Of a stretch of 64,000 nt of DNA, positions 25,362 to 33,961 are shown piece after piece. The position numbers and the translations under genes are program-made. The notes beneath the pieces were generated by a model, which worked only from the letters and a program-made list of their open reading frames with translations, was not told the origin of the DNA and made no database searches. Source of the DNA: CADDZO01 sp035294145 (GTDB lineage Bacteria; Chloroflexota; Dormibacteria; Dormibacterales; Dormibacteraceae); the NCBI GenBank assembly GCA_035294145.1, contig DATGLL010000203.1:1-64000 (forward strand), written 5' to 3'. Each line of letters begins with the position of its first letter. Position 1 is the stretch's first letter.

Positions 25362-27017
25362 GTGCTCGGGGCCGAGCTCGTGGCCGAGGTAGCTCCTACG
25401 GGAGAGCTGCTCGCCTTGGCCCTCCGACGGGTGGAGGCGGGGCCGATCTTCACCCTGAACGGCGGCCACTTGTGGGGCCTCTACCTCGGCGCCCAGCGGC
25501 GGGGGGTGGCCATGGTGGACGTTCGCCACGAGCAGACCGCTGGCTTCGCCGCCGAGGGATGGGCCAGGATCACCCGTCGCTGCGGGGTGGCGGCCCTGAC
25601 CGCTGGCCCGGGGGTGACCAACGCGATCTCGGCCATAGTCACCGCCTACCAGAACGACAGCCCGGTGCTGTTCCTCGGCGGGCGGGCACCGAGCTCGCGC
25701 TGGGGGATGGGGTCGCTCCAGGAGCTCGACCACCTTCCCCTGGTAAGCAGCGTCACCCGGTCGGCCCGGACCATCTCCTCGGCTGCGGAGGCCTACCCGG
25801 CCCTGCTCGAGGCGGCGCGCACGGCCCTGGGCGGTCGCACCGGCCCGGCATTCGTGGATGTCCCGGTCGACGTCTTCCTGGCCGGGGCCGAGATCCCGGA
25901 CGAGGGGGCGGTGGGGAGGGTCCCCACCGGCCTTCCGGAGGCCGATCCCGACCAGGTCCGGCTCGTGGCGCGGATGCTGCGACAGGCTCGACGCCCTGCG
26001 ATCGTGGCCGGCAGCACCGTGTGGTGGGCCCACGCCGAGGAGGAGCTGGTGCGGCTGGCCGAGGCTGCCGCGGTTCCGGTCGTGCTCAACGGGATGGCAC
26101 GCGGGATGCTGCCGCCGTTCCATCCGCTCTTCGCCTCGCGCGCCCGGGAGGTGGCGCTCGGGCAGGCGGACCTGATCCTCGTGGTTGGGGCCCCGCTCGA
26201 CTTTCGGCTCAACTTCGGGCAGCCGCCCCTGTTCCCGAAGGAGGCCGCGGTTGCCTACGTCGATGTCGACGGCTTCCGGAAACCCCGCCCCGGGCCGGCC
26301 CTCCTGGGTGACGTCAGGACCACCTTGGCTCGGCTTGCCGAGGCCGCCGTGCCCGCTCAGAGCAGGAGTGAGCGGGAGGCCTGGGTCGAGCGGGTGGCCG
26401 ACCGGGCGGCGGCGGCTCGCGCCGCCGACGCCGAGCTGGCGGCCGCCGGCGGGTCGCCGGTCCACCCGGCTCGGCTGGTCGCCGAGGTCGAGCGCTTCGT
26501 CGACCCTGACGCGATCCTGGTCGGCGATGGTGGCGACGTTGTCTCCTTCGCCGGCCGCCTGATCCACCGCCGGCGGCCGGGGCTCTGGATCGACGGCGGT
26601 GCCTTCGGCTGCCTGGGCTCGGGCCTCGGCTACGCCCTCGCCGCCAAGCTCGCCCATCCTCAGCGCCAGGTGGTCGTGATCGCCGGCGATGGCGCCTTCG
26701 GCTTCTCGGCGATGGAGTTCGACACCTTGGTCAGGCACCGGCTCCCGGTCGTGTGCGTGATTGGCAACAATGGCATCTGGGGGTTGGAGAAGCATCCGAT
26801 GCAGCGCTTGCTGGGGGTCTCGCTGCTGACCGACCTGGCCCCGGGGACACGGTACGATCGCGTGGTCGAGGGGTTGGGGGGCCATGGGGAGCTGGTGGAG
26901 CATCCGGAGGGCATCGCGCCAGCGCTGGATCGTGCCTTCCGCTCGGGGGCGCCGGCCTGCGTGAACGTGCTCTGCGATCCCCGGATCGAGTACCCTCGAT
27001 CCTCACCGTTGCTCTGA
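25362..27017 (+). CDS. ilvG: Acetolactate synthase-like ThDP enzyme (mycobacterial IlvG type)
   Basis: The 551-aa product is a thiamine-diphosphate enzyme of the acetohydroxyacid synthase family. From memory it is very similar to Mycobacterium tuberculosis IlvG (Rv1820): RHEQTAGFAAEGWARIT with the ThDP-activating Glu near residue 58, ALTAGPGVTN, GGRAPSSRWGMGSLQE, and the cofactor motif GDGAFGFSAME...GNNGIWGLEKHPM near 445-475. Oxalyl-CoA decarboxylase and 2-hydroxyacyl-CoA lyase are related alternatives. No small regulatory subunit (ilvN) is nearby. Start GTG at 25362. Oddly, a TACGCT box at 25338-25343 is placed ideally for a leaderless ATG at 25351, which is out of frame and opens only a 13-codon ORF. 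The gdh gene starts 3 nt after the stop. Confidence 0.8.
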   Translation: MLGAELVAEVAPTGELLALALRRVEAGPIFTLNGGHLWGLYLGAQRRGVAMVDVRHEQTAGFAAEGWARITRRCGVAALTAGPGVTNAISAIVTAYQNDSPVLFLGGRAPSSRWGMGSLQELDHLPLVSSVTRSARTISSAAEAYPALLEAARTALGGRTGPAFVDVPVDVFLAGAEIPDEGAVGRVPTGLPEADPDQVRLVARMLRQARRPAIVAGSTVWWAHAEEELVRLAEAAAVPVVLNGMARGMLPPFHPLFASRAREVALGQADLILVVGAPLDFRLNFGQPPLFPKEAAVAYVDVDGFRKPRPGPALLGDVRTTLARLAEAAVPAQSRSEREAWVERVADRAAAARAADAELAAAGGSPVHPARLVAEVERFVDPDAILVGDGGDVVSFAGRLIHRRRPGLWIDGGAFGCLGSGLGYALAAKLAHPQRQVVVIAGDGAFGFSAMEFDTLVRHRLPVVCVIGNNGIWGLEKHPMQRLLGVSLLTDLAPGTRYDRVVEGLGGHGELVEHPEGIAPALDRAFRSGAPACVNVLCDPRIEYPRSSPLL

Positions 27018-27020
27018 ACC

Positions 27021-28295
27021 ATGGCTCCCACGCCGACCGACCGACCGGAAGAGGCCGACGCCTGGCGGACGGCGCAGCGGCAGTTCGACCAGGCGGCGGA
27101 GCTTGTCGACCTCGAGCCCGAGCTACGGTGCGTCCTGCGCGAGGTCCAGCGCGAGTTCACCTGTCACTTCCCGGTGCGGATGGACGACGGCCGGGTCGAG
27201 GTCTTCACCGGCTATCGGGTCCAGCACAACATCCACCGTGGCCCGGCCAAGGGCGGCATCCGCTACCACCCCGACGTCTCCTTGGACGAGGTGAAGGCGC
27301 TGGCCATGTGGATGACCTGGAAGTGCGCTGTGGTCGACATCCCCTTTGGAGGGGCGAAGGGGGGCGTGGTCGTGGATCCGCGCCGCCTCAGCGTCCACGA
27401 GCTGGAGCGCCTCACGCGCCGCTTTGCCACCGAGATCGCGATCCTGATCGGGCCTGAACGGGACATCCCGGCTCCCGACGTCAACACTGACGCCCAGGTG
27501 ATGGCCTGGATCATGGACACCATCTCCATGCACACCGGGTACTCGGTGCCGGCCACCGTGACCGGCAAGCCGGTCGAGGTCGGGGGCTCCTTAGGACGAG
27601 TGGAGGCCACCGGTCGGGGGGTGGCGATCTGCGCCCTGGCGGCGATGCAGCACCTGGGCATGCGGCCCCATGCGGTCAAGGTGGCGGTGCAAGGCTTTGG
27701 CAACGTCGGTAGCGTCTCGGCGCGCCTGCTGGAGGAGGTGGGCTGCTCGGTGGTCGCGGTCTCCGACCAGTACGGTGGGGTCTGCAACCCCAGGGGGCTC
27801 CCGGTGCGGCGGCTGGTCGAGCACTGCCGGCGGGAGGGGCGCCTCCAGGGCTTCCCGGGAGGCGAGGAGATCCCTCCCGACGGCCCGCTCACGGTCGATT
27901 GCGACCTGCTGGTCCCGGCCGCCCTTGGCAACCAGATCACCTCCCGCAACGCGGGTGAGGTGCGGGCCAGGTTGATCGTGGAGGGCGCCAACGGGCCGAC
28001 CACTCCTGAGGCCGACGAGATCCTGCGCGACCGCGGGGTCTTCCTGGTCCCGGACATCCTGGCCAACGCCGGCGGGGTGACCGTCAGCTACTTCGAGTGG
28101 GTGCAGGACCTGCAGTCGTTCTTCTGGTCCGAGCACGAGGTCAACCAGAAGCTTCGGGCGGTCATGCAACGGGCTTTCCAGCAGGTGCTGGCGGTGAGCC
28201 AGCGGCGTGGCCTCTCGATGCGCATGGCGGCGTACGTGCAGGCGGTGCAGCGAGTGGCGGCCGCCACGCGAGAGCGCGGCCTGTATCCCTGCTGA
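27021..28295 (+). CDS. gdhA: Glutamate dehydrogenase (Glu/Leu/Phe/Val dehydrogenase family)
   Basis: It interconverts glutamate and 2-oxoglutarate plus ammonia with NAD(P). The 424-aa product is a typical short hexameric GDH: GPAKGGIRYHPDV near 75-87, catalytic Lys in MTWKCAVVDIPFGGAKGG near 100, PAPDVNTD near 150, dinucleotide motif VQGFGNVGS near 225, and VEGANGPTTPEAD near 320. It starts 3 nt after the ilvG-like stop, so both are in one operon linking pyruvate/branched-chain and nitrogen metabolism. Whether it uses NAD or NADP cannot be read safely. An 8-bp hairpin follows at 28383-28401. Confidence 0.95.
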   Translation: MAPTPTDRPEEADAWRTAQRQFDQAAELVDLEPELRCVLREVQREFTCHFPVRMDDGRVEVFTGYRVQHNIHRGPAKGGIRYHPDVSLDEVKALAMWMTWKCAVVDIPFGGAKGGVVVDPRRLSVHELERLTRRFATEIAILIGPERDIPAPDVNTDAQVMAWIMDTISMHTGYSVPATVTGKPVEVGGSLGRVEATGRGVAICALAAMQHLGMRPHAVKVAVQGFGNVGSVSARLLEEVGCSVVAVSDQYGGVCNPRGLPVRRLVEHCRREGRLQGFPGGEEIPPDGPLTVDCDLLVPAALGNQITSRNAGEVRARLIVEGANGPTTPEADEILRDRGVFLVPDILANAGGVTVSYFEWVQDLQSFFWSEHEVNQKLRAVMQRAFQQVLAVSQRRGLSMRMAAYVQAVQRVAAATRERGLYPC

Positions 28296-28382
28296 GGAGG
28301 CAGGCCCGGCGGCATCGACCTCGGTGGTCCGCCCTCGCCTCCATGCACCCCGGATCCCTGGAGGGCACGGGGACTGCCTCGG

Positions 28383-28401
28383 CCTGGCCCTGAGGGCCAG
28401 G
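28383..28401. terminator. Hairpin between convergent gdhA and ParB-like genes
   Basis: CCTGGCCC-TGA-GGGCCAGG is an 8-bp perfect stem with a 3-nt loop, directly next to the stop of the ParB-like gene. It could serve both convergent genes. No T-run. Confidence 0.5.
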
Positions 28402-29265
28402 TCACCAGGCCACTCGGCGTAGCTCCTCCACCACCTCGGCCACCCGCGCCGTGATCTCGCCGGCGATCCTCGCCTCCTCCAGCGTGCGTAGCAGCTCCTC
28501 TGCCTGACGGCGGGCGCGGCGGGCCGGGTCCTCGGGCTGGGAGGAGCTCGGGGCTGGTGGGGTCGCCCCCCTCCCGGGTCCCCCGGGAACCTCCTCCAGC
28601 TGGCCGTCGACGGGTTCGCTGCCGGCCTTCCCCAGCCGCCGTAGGTCCGCCTGTGAGAGCTCACCCTCCCGCTCCAGCAGGTCGGCCAGCTCCTGCTGAG
28701 AACTCTCGCTGAGCCCGCAGATGGCGAAGGCCAGGGAGGGCCGGAGCCGTCCCTCACGCAGCGCCTGACGGAGGACGGGATGGAGTTCCAGGAGCGAGGT
28801 CAGGCGGCGCAGGCGCCCGCGCCCGAGGCCACTGATCCGGGCCAGGTGCTCCGGGGTGGCCCCGGCTTCGAGTAGGACCTGGAGCGCGTCCGCCTGGGCG
28901 GCGACGTCGGCTGCCCACTGCTGGTTGAGAACCAGGGCCAGGAAGGCGGCCGAGAGGTGGGAGAGCTCCATGGCCCGAACCGGGATGCGTCGCATGCCTG
29001 CCTCTCGCGCTGCCCGCAGCCAAAGAGACCCCTGGAGCACCTGCCAGTCGCCGTCGGCGCCGTCCTCGGCATGGGTGACCAGCACCCGCTCGGGGAGGCC
29101 GAACCGCTCCACGAGCCGGATCAGGGCCGGGCTAGGGGGCGCCCCTGAGAGGTCGTACGGCAGCTGGTCCTCCTCGACCCAGATCTCGGCTGAGGGTGGA
29201 GGGCCGGGGGGCAGCAGGTCATGGATGGGGCGCTCGGCGTCGGCGGGCGGATCGGTGTCGGACAT
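28402..29265 (-). CDS. ParB-like protein (orphan)
   Basis: The 287-aa product has a ParB-like plan: an N-terminal nuclease/CTPase-like segment (LVTHAEDGADGDWQVLQGSLWLRAAREAG), a central helical HTH-like part (ATPEHLARISGLGRGRLRRLTSLLELHP, then ALREGRLRPSLAFAICGL), and a charged Pro-rich linker to a C-terminal coiled-coil-like helix. The usual GERR CTP-binding motif is not visible (QGSLWLRAA occupies that place), so CTP switching may be lost. No parA partner or obvious parS is adjacent. ATG at 29265 is chosen; upstream residues are low complexity. It may be a nucleoid-occlusion (Noc)-like or regulatory protein. Confidence 0.65.
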   Translation of the reverse strand: MSDTDPPADAERPIHDLLPPGPPPSAEIWVEEDQLPYDLSGAPPSPALIRLVERFGLPERVLVTHAEDGADGDWQVLQGSLWLRAAREAGMRRIPVRAMELSHLSAAFLALVLNQQWAADVAAQADALQVLLEAGATPEHLARISGLGRGRLRRLTSLLELHPVLRQALREGRLRPSLAFAICGLSESSQQELADLLEREGELSQADLRRLGKAGSEPVDGQLEEVPGGPGRGATPPAPSSSQPEDPARRARRQAEELLRTLEEARIAGEITARVAEVVEELRRVAW

Positions 29266-29425
29266 GGCAGACAAGGCTAGGCGGCCCTCCGGCGGCTCTG
29301 CAGCTCCTTCCTCGACGTTCGCGGCCCCTGCGGGCCATCCGCTCATCGCTGCCGGACGGCGCCGGCGGTCGCTGTCGCTTGGGCAAGACCCCGTTCTCAC
29401 CTCGATCGGGTCGGCGGAGGCCTCC

Positions 29426-30298
29426 TCACACCTCGCGGACGTGCAGGCTCCAGAGGGTGAGGCCCAGCATGGCCAGGAACCAGATCACGGTCCAGGCCAA
29501 GAAGGCAGGCGCGGGGGGCGCCGCGGCCGAGAAAGGACTGGCCGCGGCGGCCGGGCCGGCTTCCTGGAGGCCGGCGATGAACGCTGCCGGCTCCATGGCA
29601 TAGACGGCCCCGCGCCACAGGCCGTCCGTGGGCAGGAGCAAGTTGGTCACGGTGCCGACGGCGGTCAGGGTGGCGTTGCCCAGGGCCTGGCCCGCCCCGC
29701 CGATGATCCCCCCGATCCAGGCCATGAAGTAGCAGACGAGCGGCACGATGCCGGCGGTCATGCTCGCCAGGCGGGTGGAGAGGAGGAGGGTGAGCGTGAG
29801 CAGGATGAGGCCGACGCCGGCGATGTAGGCGATCAGCTGGATCGGGTGGGGGGGCACGTAGCCCGTGATCAGGTCGACCACGATCAACTCCAGGACCCCG
29901 GCCACCAACGCATAGGCGACGAGGAGCGCCCCGAGCCCGAGCCACTTGCCGAGCACCATCTCCGCGCGCCGCACCGGCCGGGCCAGGAGGGCCAGGGCCA
30001 GCCCGGACTCCAGCTCGCCGGAGATGCTGGGTGCCCCCACCACCGCCGCCATCAGGGCCAACACCGCCGCGAAGAGAAAGGCGATCACGATCAGGAGCTG
30101 GGACGTGACCAGGCGGAGCTCGGTCTCGCTCAGCGGGTGTCCACGGTCGAGGGTGGGGTCGCCGAGCTTCGAGAAGCCCCAGGCCGTGGCCGCGATCACG
30201 ATCAGGGTCAGGACCGCCACCGCCAGCACGAGACGACGCCGAGAGGCCTCCCAGACGGCCAGCCGGGCGAAGACCAGGACGGTTCGGGCCGAGAGCAC
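29426..30298 (-). CDS. ABC-2 type transporter permease
   Basis: The 290-aa product has six predicted membrane helices, beginning after a short basic N-terminus (VLSARTVLVFARLAVWEASRRR). The segment SISGELESGLALALLARPVRRAEMVLGK after helix 2 is the hallmark cytoplasmic loop of ABC-2 permeases of the NosY/GldF kind. The start is GTG at 30298, 4 nt after the ATPase stop; the longer frame overlaps the ATPase. With the ATPase it forms an exporter or membrane-remodelling complex of unknown substrate. Confidence 0.85.
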   Translation of the reverse strand: MLSARTVLVFARLAVWEASRRRLVLAVAVLTLIVIAATAWGFSKLGDPTLDRGHPLSETELRLVTSQLLIVIAFLFAAVLALMAAVVGAPSISGELESGLALALLARPVRRAEMVLGKWLGLGALLVAYALVAGVLELIVVDLITGYVPPHPIQLIAYIAGVGLILLTLTLLLSTRLASMTAGIVPLVCYFMAWIGGIIGGAGQALGNATLTAVGTVTNLLLPTDGLWRGAVYAMEPAAFIAGLQEAGPAAAASPFSAAAPPAPAFLAWTVIWFLAMLGLTLWSLHVREV

Positions 30299-30302
30299 GG
30301 CC

Positions 30303-31244
30303 TCAGCCCTCGCGTCCCAGGAGCTGGAGGAAACGCTCCTCCAGGCTCTGCTGCCGCGGCTCGACGGCATACACCCGTCCCCCCATGGCCACCACTTCCG
30401 CCACCAGCTCCGGCACCCGATCCGGGACCAGCCCGTGCAGGGTGATCCACTCCCCATCGTCCTCCACCCCCCCGAAGCGGGCCAGCGAGGCGCGCTGTGG
30501 CCGATCGAGGCCGGTGAGGCGGATCCGTACCGAGTGGCCGCCCAGCAGCTCCTTCAGGGTGCCGGTGGCGATCACCCGACCCCGGTCGATCATCGCCACC
30601 CGGTCGCAGACCATCTCCACCTCGGTCAGGAGGTGGGAGTTCAAGAACACCGTGGTGCCCCGGTCGCGCAGGTGGTGGATGACCTGACGGACATCGTGAC
30701 GGCCGACCGGGTCGAGGGCACTGGTGGGCTCGTCCAGGATCACCAGCTCCGGGGAGCCGAGCAGGGCGACGGCCAGGCCCAGGCGCTGCTGCATGCCCTT
30801 GGAGTAGCTGCGGACGCGGCGGTCGGCCGAGTCCCGGAGTCCGACCAGGTCGAGCGCCCGGTCGATCTCCTCGGGCCAGGTGGCGCGGGCCAGCCCGGCC
30901 AGCCGGCAGTGCAGGCCGAGCACCTCACGCCCCGACAGCCACGGCTGGTAACGGAAGTGCTCTGGCAGGTAGCCGACCCGGCGGCGGGCCTCGATGTCAC
31001 GGATGGAGCGACCCAGGATCCAACCCTCCCCGGCCGTGGGCAGAAGCAGGCCCAGCAGGAGCTTGACCGCGGTCGTCTTCCCGGCCCCGTTGGGGCCGAG
31101 GAAGCCGAACACCTCACCTCTGGGCACGGTCATGGTGAGCCCGGCCAGGGCCAAGGTCGTGCCGTAGCGCTTGGTCAGCTCCAGGCAGTGGATCGCGGGC
31201 GAGGCGGCCACCGCGGTCGCCTCGCCCTCCTGCAACTCGATCAA
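30303..31244 (-). CDS. ABC transporter ATP-binding protein (exporter type)
   Basis: The 313-aa product has the nucleotide-binding domain: Walker A GPNGAGKTT near 53-61, signature YSKGMQQRLGLA (SKGM variant common in ABC-2 exporters), Walker B LVILDEPTSALDP near 165, and a switch His in FLNSHLL. A C-terminal extension of about 85 residues is common in this class. The TTG start at 31244 follows GGAGGATCC. It is translated just before the permease (4-nt gap) and lies downstream of the sigma/anti-sigma pair (31-nt gap), so all four genes may share a transcript. Confidence 0.9.
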   Translation of the reverse strand: MIELQEGEATAVAASPAIHCLELTKRYGTTLALAGLTMTVPRGEVFGFLGPNGAGKTTAVKLLLGLLLPTAGEGWILGRSIRDIEARRRVGYLPEHFRYQPWLSGREVLGLHCRLAGLARATWPEEIDRALDLVGLRDSADRRVRSYSKGMQQRLGLAVALLGSPELVILDEPTSALDPVGRHDVRQVIHHLRDRGTTVFLNSHLLTEVEMVCDRVAMIDRGRVIATGTLKELLGGHSVRIRLTGLDRPQRASLARFGGVEDDGEWITLHGLVPDRVPELVAEVVAMGGRVYAVEPRQQSLEERFLQLLGREG

Positions 31245-31275
31245 GGATCCTCCGAAGGTCGGTCGTCCTCTCAGC

Positions 31276-32439
31276 TCAGGTGCTCAGGCCGTTGGCGATG
31301 GCCATGATCTGGCTCTCGGTGAGGGTGCCCGCCACTGCGTACACCCTACCCTGCTCGATCCAGACCACGCCGCTGCCCAGGCCGGTGTTGTCCCCGATCG
31401 CGGTCCCGGTCACGCCGTGGACCTGGACGGGGTGGGCGTTCACCTGGCCGGCCGGGATCGGGATGGGCAGGTTGCCGGCGGGGTCGTCGAGGCTGCTGAT
31501 GTACTGGCGGACGGAGGGGCTCAGGCCGGGCTGGGCGAGCAGCGCCTGCTTGATCTGGGCCACGCTCACGCCGGTCGACGAGGCCCGGGGGGCGTCCATG
31601 ATCACGATGCCCAGCAGGGGACCGGCGGCCCGCAGCGTGTCCCGGGCCTGGCTCATGCTCTCGTCCGAGCCGCCCTGAGCGGCGGTGCCGTTCTCGGTGG
31701 CGCCGTTCGCCGTCCCGGTGCCGTGGGCGGCCGCGCCTGCCTTGCCCAGGTCGCCGTACACCACCGTCTCCGCCGGCCCGAGGCGGACCTGGAGCGTGCT
31801 CCCTTGCAGCTGGGCGGGGGCCTTGGAGGTGAAGGTGACCGTGCCCGTGGCCTGACGCATGGCGGCGTAGGAGACCGGCGCCCCGGCCATCGTCGCCGGC
31901 AGCGTGCCCGGGCTCACGCGGACCATGGGCAGGCCCGAGACCTGGGCGGCCTGGGCGGCCGAATCCACCTGCTGCAGCTCGGGTCGCGCCGCCCAGGTGA
32001 CGGTCCCCCAGGAGCTGAAGGCGTCGAGCCCGGTCAGGTCGCCCTGGGAGATGGTGACCGTGCTCTCGCGCGTGGGCTGGAAGATGCTGACCAGGTCGCC
32101 GCCCAAGGGCGTGAAGGCGGTGACGCTCAACCCGGCCACCAGGATCGCGGCCACCGTACCGGCCAGGGCCGGTCGTCGCCAACCCAACCCCCGCAACGGC
32201 GCGAGAAGAGATGGCCTCGGCTCCCCGAGGCGAGGCCTGACTCGGCTCAAGGCGGCGTGGACGTCGACGGGGATCGAGGTCGCGACCATCGTCGCCTGGG
32301 CGTGACGGGCGTCGTCGGCGATGGCACGGAAGCGACGCTGGCAGCGCTCGCAGGAGCGGTAGTGACGGCGAGCCACGTCGTCCACCGCGTACGGCTCGTC
32401 GTACAGGCGGCGAAGGATCCCTTCAGACAGATGTCGCAC
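31276..32439 (-). CDS. Membrane-anchored zinc-finger-type anti-sigma factor
   Basis: The 387-aa product has the ZAS signature H-x3-C-x2-C (His26, Cys30, Cys33) in its cytoplasmic N-domain, which binds ECF sigma factors. One membrane helix follows at about residues 90-110, then an extracytoplasmic domain of about 275 residues rich in Thr, Gly and Ala with no recognised fold. Its start overlaps the end of the sigma gene by 17 nt, a layout that fixes their stoichiometry. The outer domain presumably senses an envelope or external signal. Confidence 0.85.
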   Translation of the reverse strand: MRHLSEGILRRLYDEPYAVDDVARRHYRSCERCQRRFRAIADDARHAQATMVATSIPVDVHAALSRVRPRLGEPRPSLLAPLRGLGWRRPALAGTVAAILVAGLSVTAFTPLGGDLVSIFQPTRESTVTISQGDLTGLDAFSSWGTVTWAARPELQQVDSAAQAAQVSGLPMVRVSPGTLPATMAGAPVSYAAMRQATGTVTFTSKAPAQLQGSTLQVRLGPAETVVYGDLGKAGAAAHGTGTANGATENGTAAQGGSDESMSQARDTLRAAGPLLGIVIMDAPRASSTGVSVAQIKQALLAQPGLSPSVRQYISSLDDPAGNLPIPIPAGQVNAHPVQVHGVTGTAIGDNTGLGSGVVWIEQGRVYAVAGTLTESQIMAIANGLST

Positions 32440-33031
32440 GGTGCACCTCCTTCCTCAGCGCTTGCTCGGCCCGACGTAGGCGGGTGCCGACCTGGCTGGC
32501 GCTCACCCCAAGGGCGGCGCCCACCTCCATGTAGCTGAGGCCGCTGTAGCGGAGCACCAGCACCGTCGCCGCTCGCGTTGGGAGCCTGGCCAGAGCTGCG
32601 CGCAAGAGGCGTCGATCCTCCTGGCGCTCGACGACCTGCTCCGGGTCGAGCAGGGTCGGATCGCCGTCCCTGGCCTGGGCCCGCTCGCGCTGCTGGCGCC
32701 GGCGCCGGCCGCGCAGCCGGTTCAGCGCGGTGTGGACCGCGGCGCGGTGCAGCCAAGCAGAGGCGTAAGGGGCGTCGGGCCGGTGGCGGCGGTGGAAGTC
32801 GATGAAGACCTCCTGGGCCACGTCTTCTGCCTCGGCGCGGTCGGCGAGGACACGGTTGGCGATGGCCACCACGCGGCCGTACTCGGCGAGGAAGAGCTGA
32901 TCGAACGGGGCTAGCTCGGGCTCACCGTCCTCCGCGGCCGGGTCCTTGCCCTCTCGTGTCAGCTCAGCTGGCAGGGCGTTCACATCCGATGAGGCACCGC
33001 CGGGGGTGGGAATGTGACCGAGGCGACGCAT
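32423..33031 (-). CDS. ECF-family RNA polymerase sigma factor
   Basis: The 202-aa product has region 2 (FDQLFLAEYGRVVAIANRVL...DVAQEVFIDFHR, about residues 43-85) and region 4 (LPTRAATVLVLRYSGLSYMEVGAALGVSASQVGTRLRRAEQAL, about 148-192, read here as two contiguous halves), with no region 3, as in ECF sigma factors. The ATG follows GAGGAG. The neighbouring anti-sigma gene overlaps its end. ECF factors usually direct their own operon, so the ABC transporter genes behind are candidate targets. The specific ECF group is not assigned. Confidence 0.9.
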   Translation of the reverse strand: MRRLGHIPTPGGASSDVNALPAELTREGKDPAAEDGEPELAPFDQLFLAEYGRVVAIANRVLADRAEAEDVAQEVFIDFHRRHRPDAPYASAWLHRAAVHTALNRLRGRRRRQQRERAQARDGDPTLLDPEQVVERQEDRRLLRAALARLPTRAATVLVLRYSGLSYMEVGAALGVSASQVGTRLRRAEQALRKEVHRATSV

Positions 33032-33073
33032 GGGCTCTCCTCACCTCGCTCCGCATCGTCAGGGATCAGTGGG

Positions 33074-33961
33074 TCAATAGAAGACGGTACGCGTCCGATG
33101 GTGGGGATGTGCCAGCTCCAGGCTCTGCCCGAGGTCCCAGAGGATCCAGTCAACCTCGATCGAGCGCAGCGGTCGTCCCTGCGCCGCCAACGCCTCCCGC
33201 AGCCGTTCCACGGCGATCACGGTCGCGGCCCGGATCTCGACCTCGGCCGGCTCACCCGCCTGGAGCTCCTCCCGGGCGTCGATCCGTCGGGCGAGTCGTG
33301 CCGAGTATCGGAGGACCCCGAAGTGACAAAGCACCTGGGGCAGCTTGTAGTCGGGAAAGCAGGTCAGCGTCGCCAGGTCGGGGAATCGGGCCACCCCTGC
33401 TCCGTGGAGGTCGGCGGGGAGGATTTGGGCCCGCTTCAGCAGGGGCACGGGGCGCCCCTCGTACTCGGCCACATCGGCGTACGAAGGGAGTCGCTCGGAG
33501 AGGGTGCGAGCGGTCCCGGCGGCCGTCTCCTGGATCAGGCCCTCGAACCCGTGCCGCCCCAGCTCGCGCAGGGCGGCGGCCCGCTCGTCCAGCATGGGGA
33601 GGTCGCCGACCAAGGCCCGGAGTCGTCCGGCGTCGATCTCCGCCAGCCGCGCAGGCTGGCTCAGCTCGTCGCCGGCCGCGAAGGCGTCCCGCAGCCGCTC
33701 CGCCAGCCGCCAGTATCCGCCGGCGGAGCGGTTGCCCGACCCCGGGGTCCAGAAGCAGAAGTTGATCGTGTCCAGCACCAGCAGGTAGCGTCGCGTGCGC
33801 TCGGGCGGGCCCGAGTAGTGCCGCCGCGCGTCCCAGGCGGGGACCGGGCGGTCACGGACGATGCCGAGCAGCGGCTCGAGCGGGCCCAGCCCCACGTCCT
33901 GCGCCCGCTCCACGACCGAGGCGCAGGCGGCCCGGACCCCGAGCGGGTCGGCGGTGGGCAT
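33074..33961 (-). CDS. Queuosine salvage protein (DUF2419/Qng1 family)
   Basis: Members of this family (eukaryotic QNG1/C9orf64 and bacterial relatives) hydrolyse queuosine nucleoside or 5'-monophosphate to release queuine. The 295-aa product has the characteristic LVLDTINFCFWTPG near residue 61 (active-site Asp region), GGYWRLAERLRDAF, LTCFPDYKLPQVL near 205, and VDWILWDLGQ near the C-terminus. The length fits the family. Its start overlaps the stop of the EVE gene by 1 nt, and tgt, the tRNA-guanine transglycosylase that inserts the base, is divergent just beyond. No queuosine de novo genes (queC, queD, queE, queF, queA, queG) are in the window. Confidence 0.85.
   Translation of the reverse strand: MPTADPLGVRAACASVVERAQDVGLGPLEPLLGIVRDRPVPAWDARRHYSGPPERTRRYLLVLDTINFCFWTPGSGNRSAGGYWRLAERLRDAFAAGDELSQPARLAEIDAGRLRALVGDLPMLDERAAALRELGRHGFEGLIQETAAGTARTLSERLPSYADVAEYEGRPVPLLKRAQILPADLHGAGVARFPDLATLTCFPDYKLPQVLCHFGVLRYSARLARRIDAREELQAGEPAEVEIRAATVIAVERLREALAAQGRPLRSIEVDWILWDLGQSLELAHPHHRTRTVFY

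Noticed and set aside
25218..26903. 561-aa minus-strand frame opposite the ilvG-like gene
   Set aside because: Shadow frame; the sense strand carries intact ThDP-enzyme motifs.
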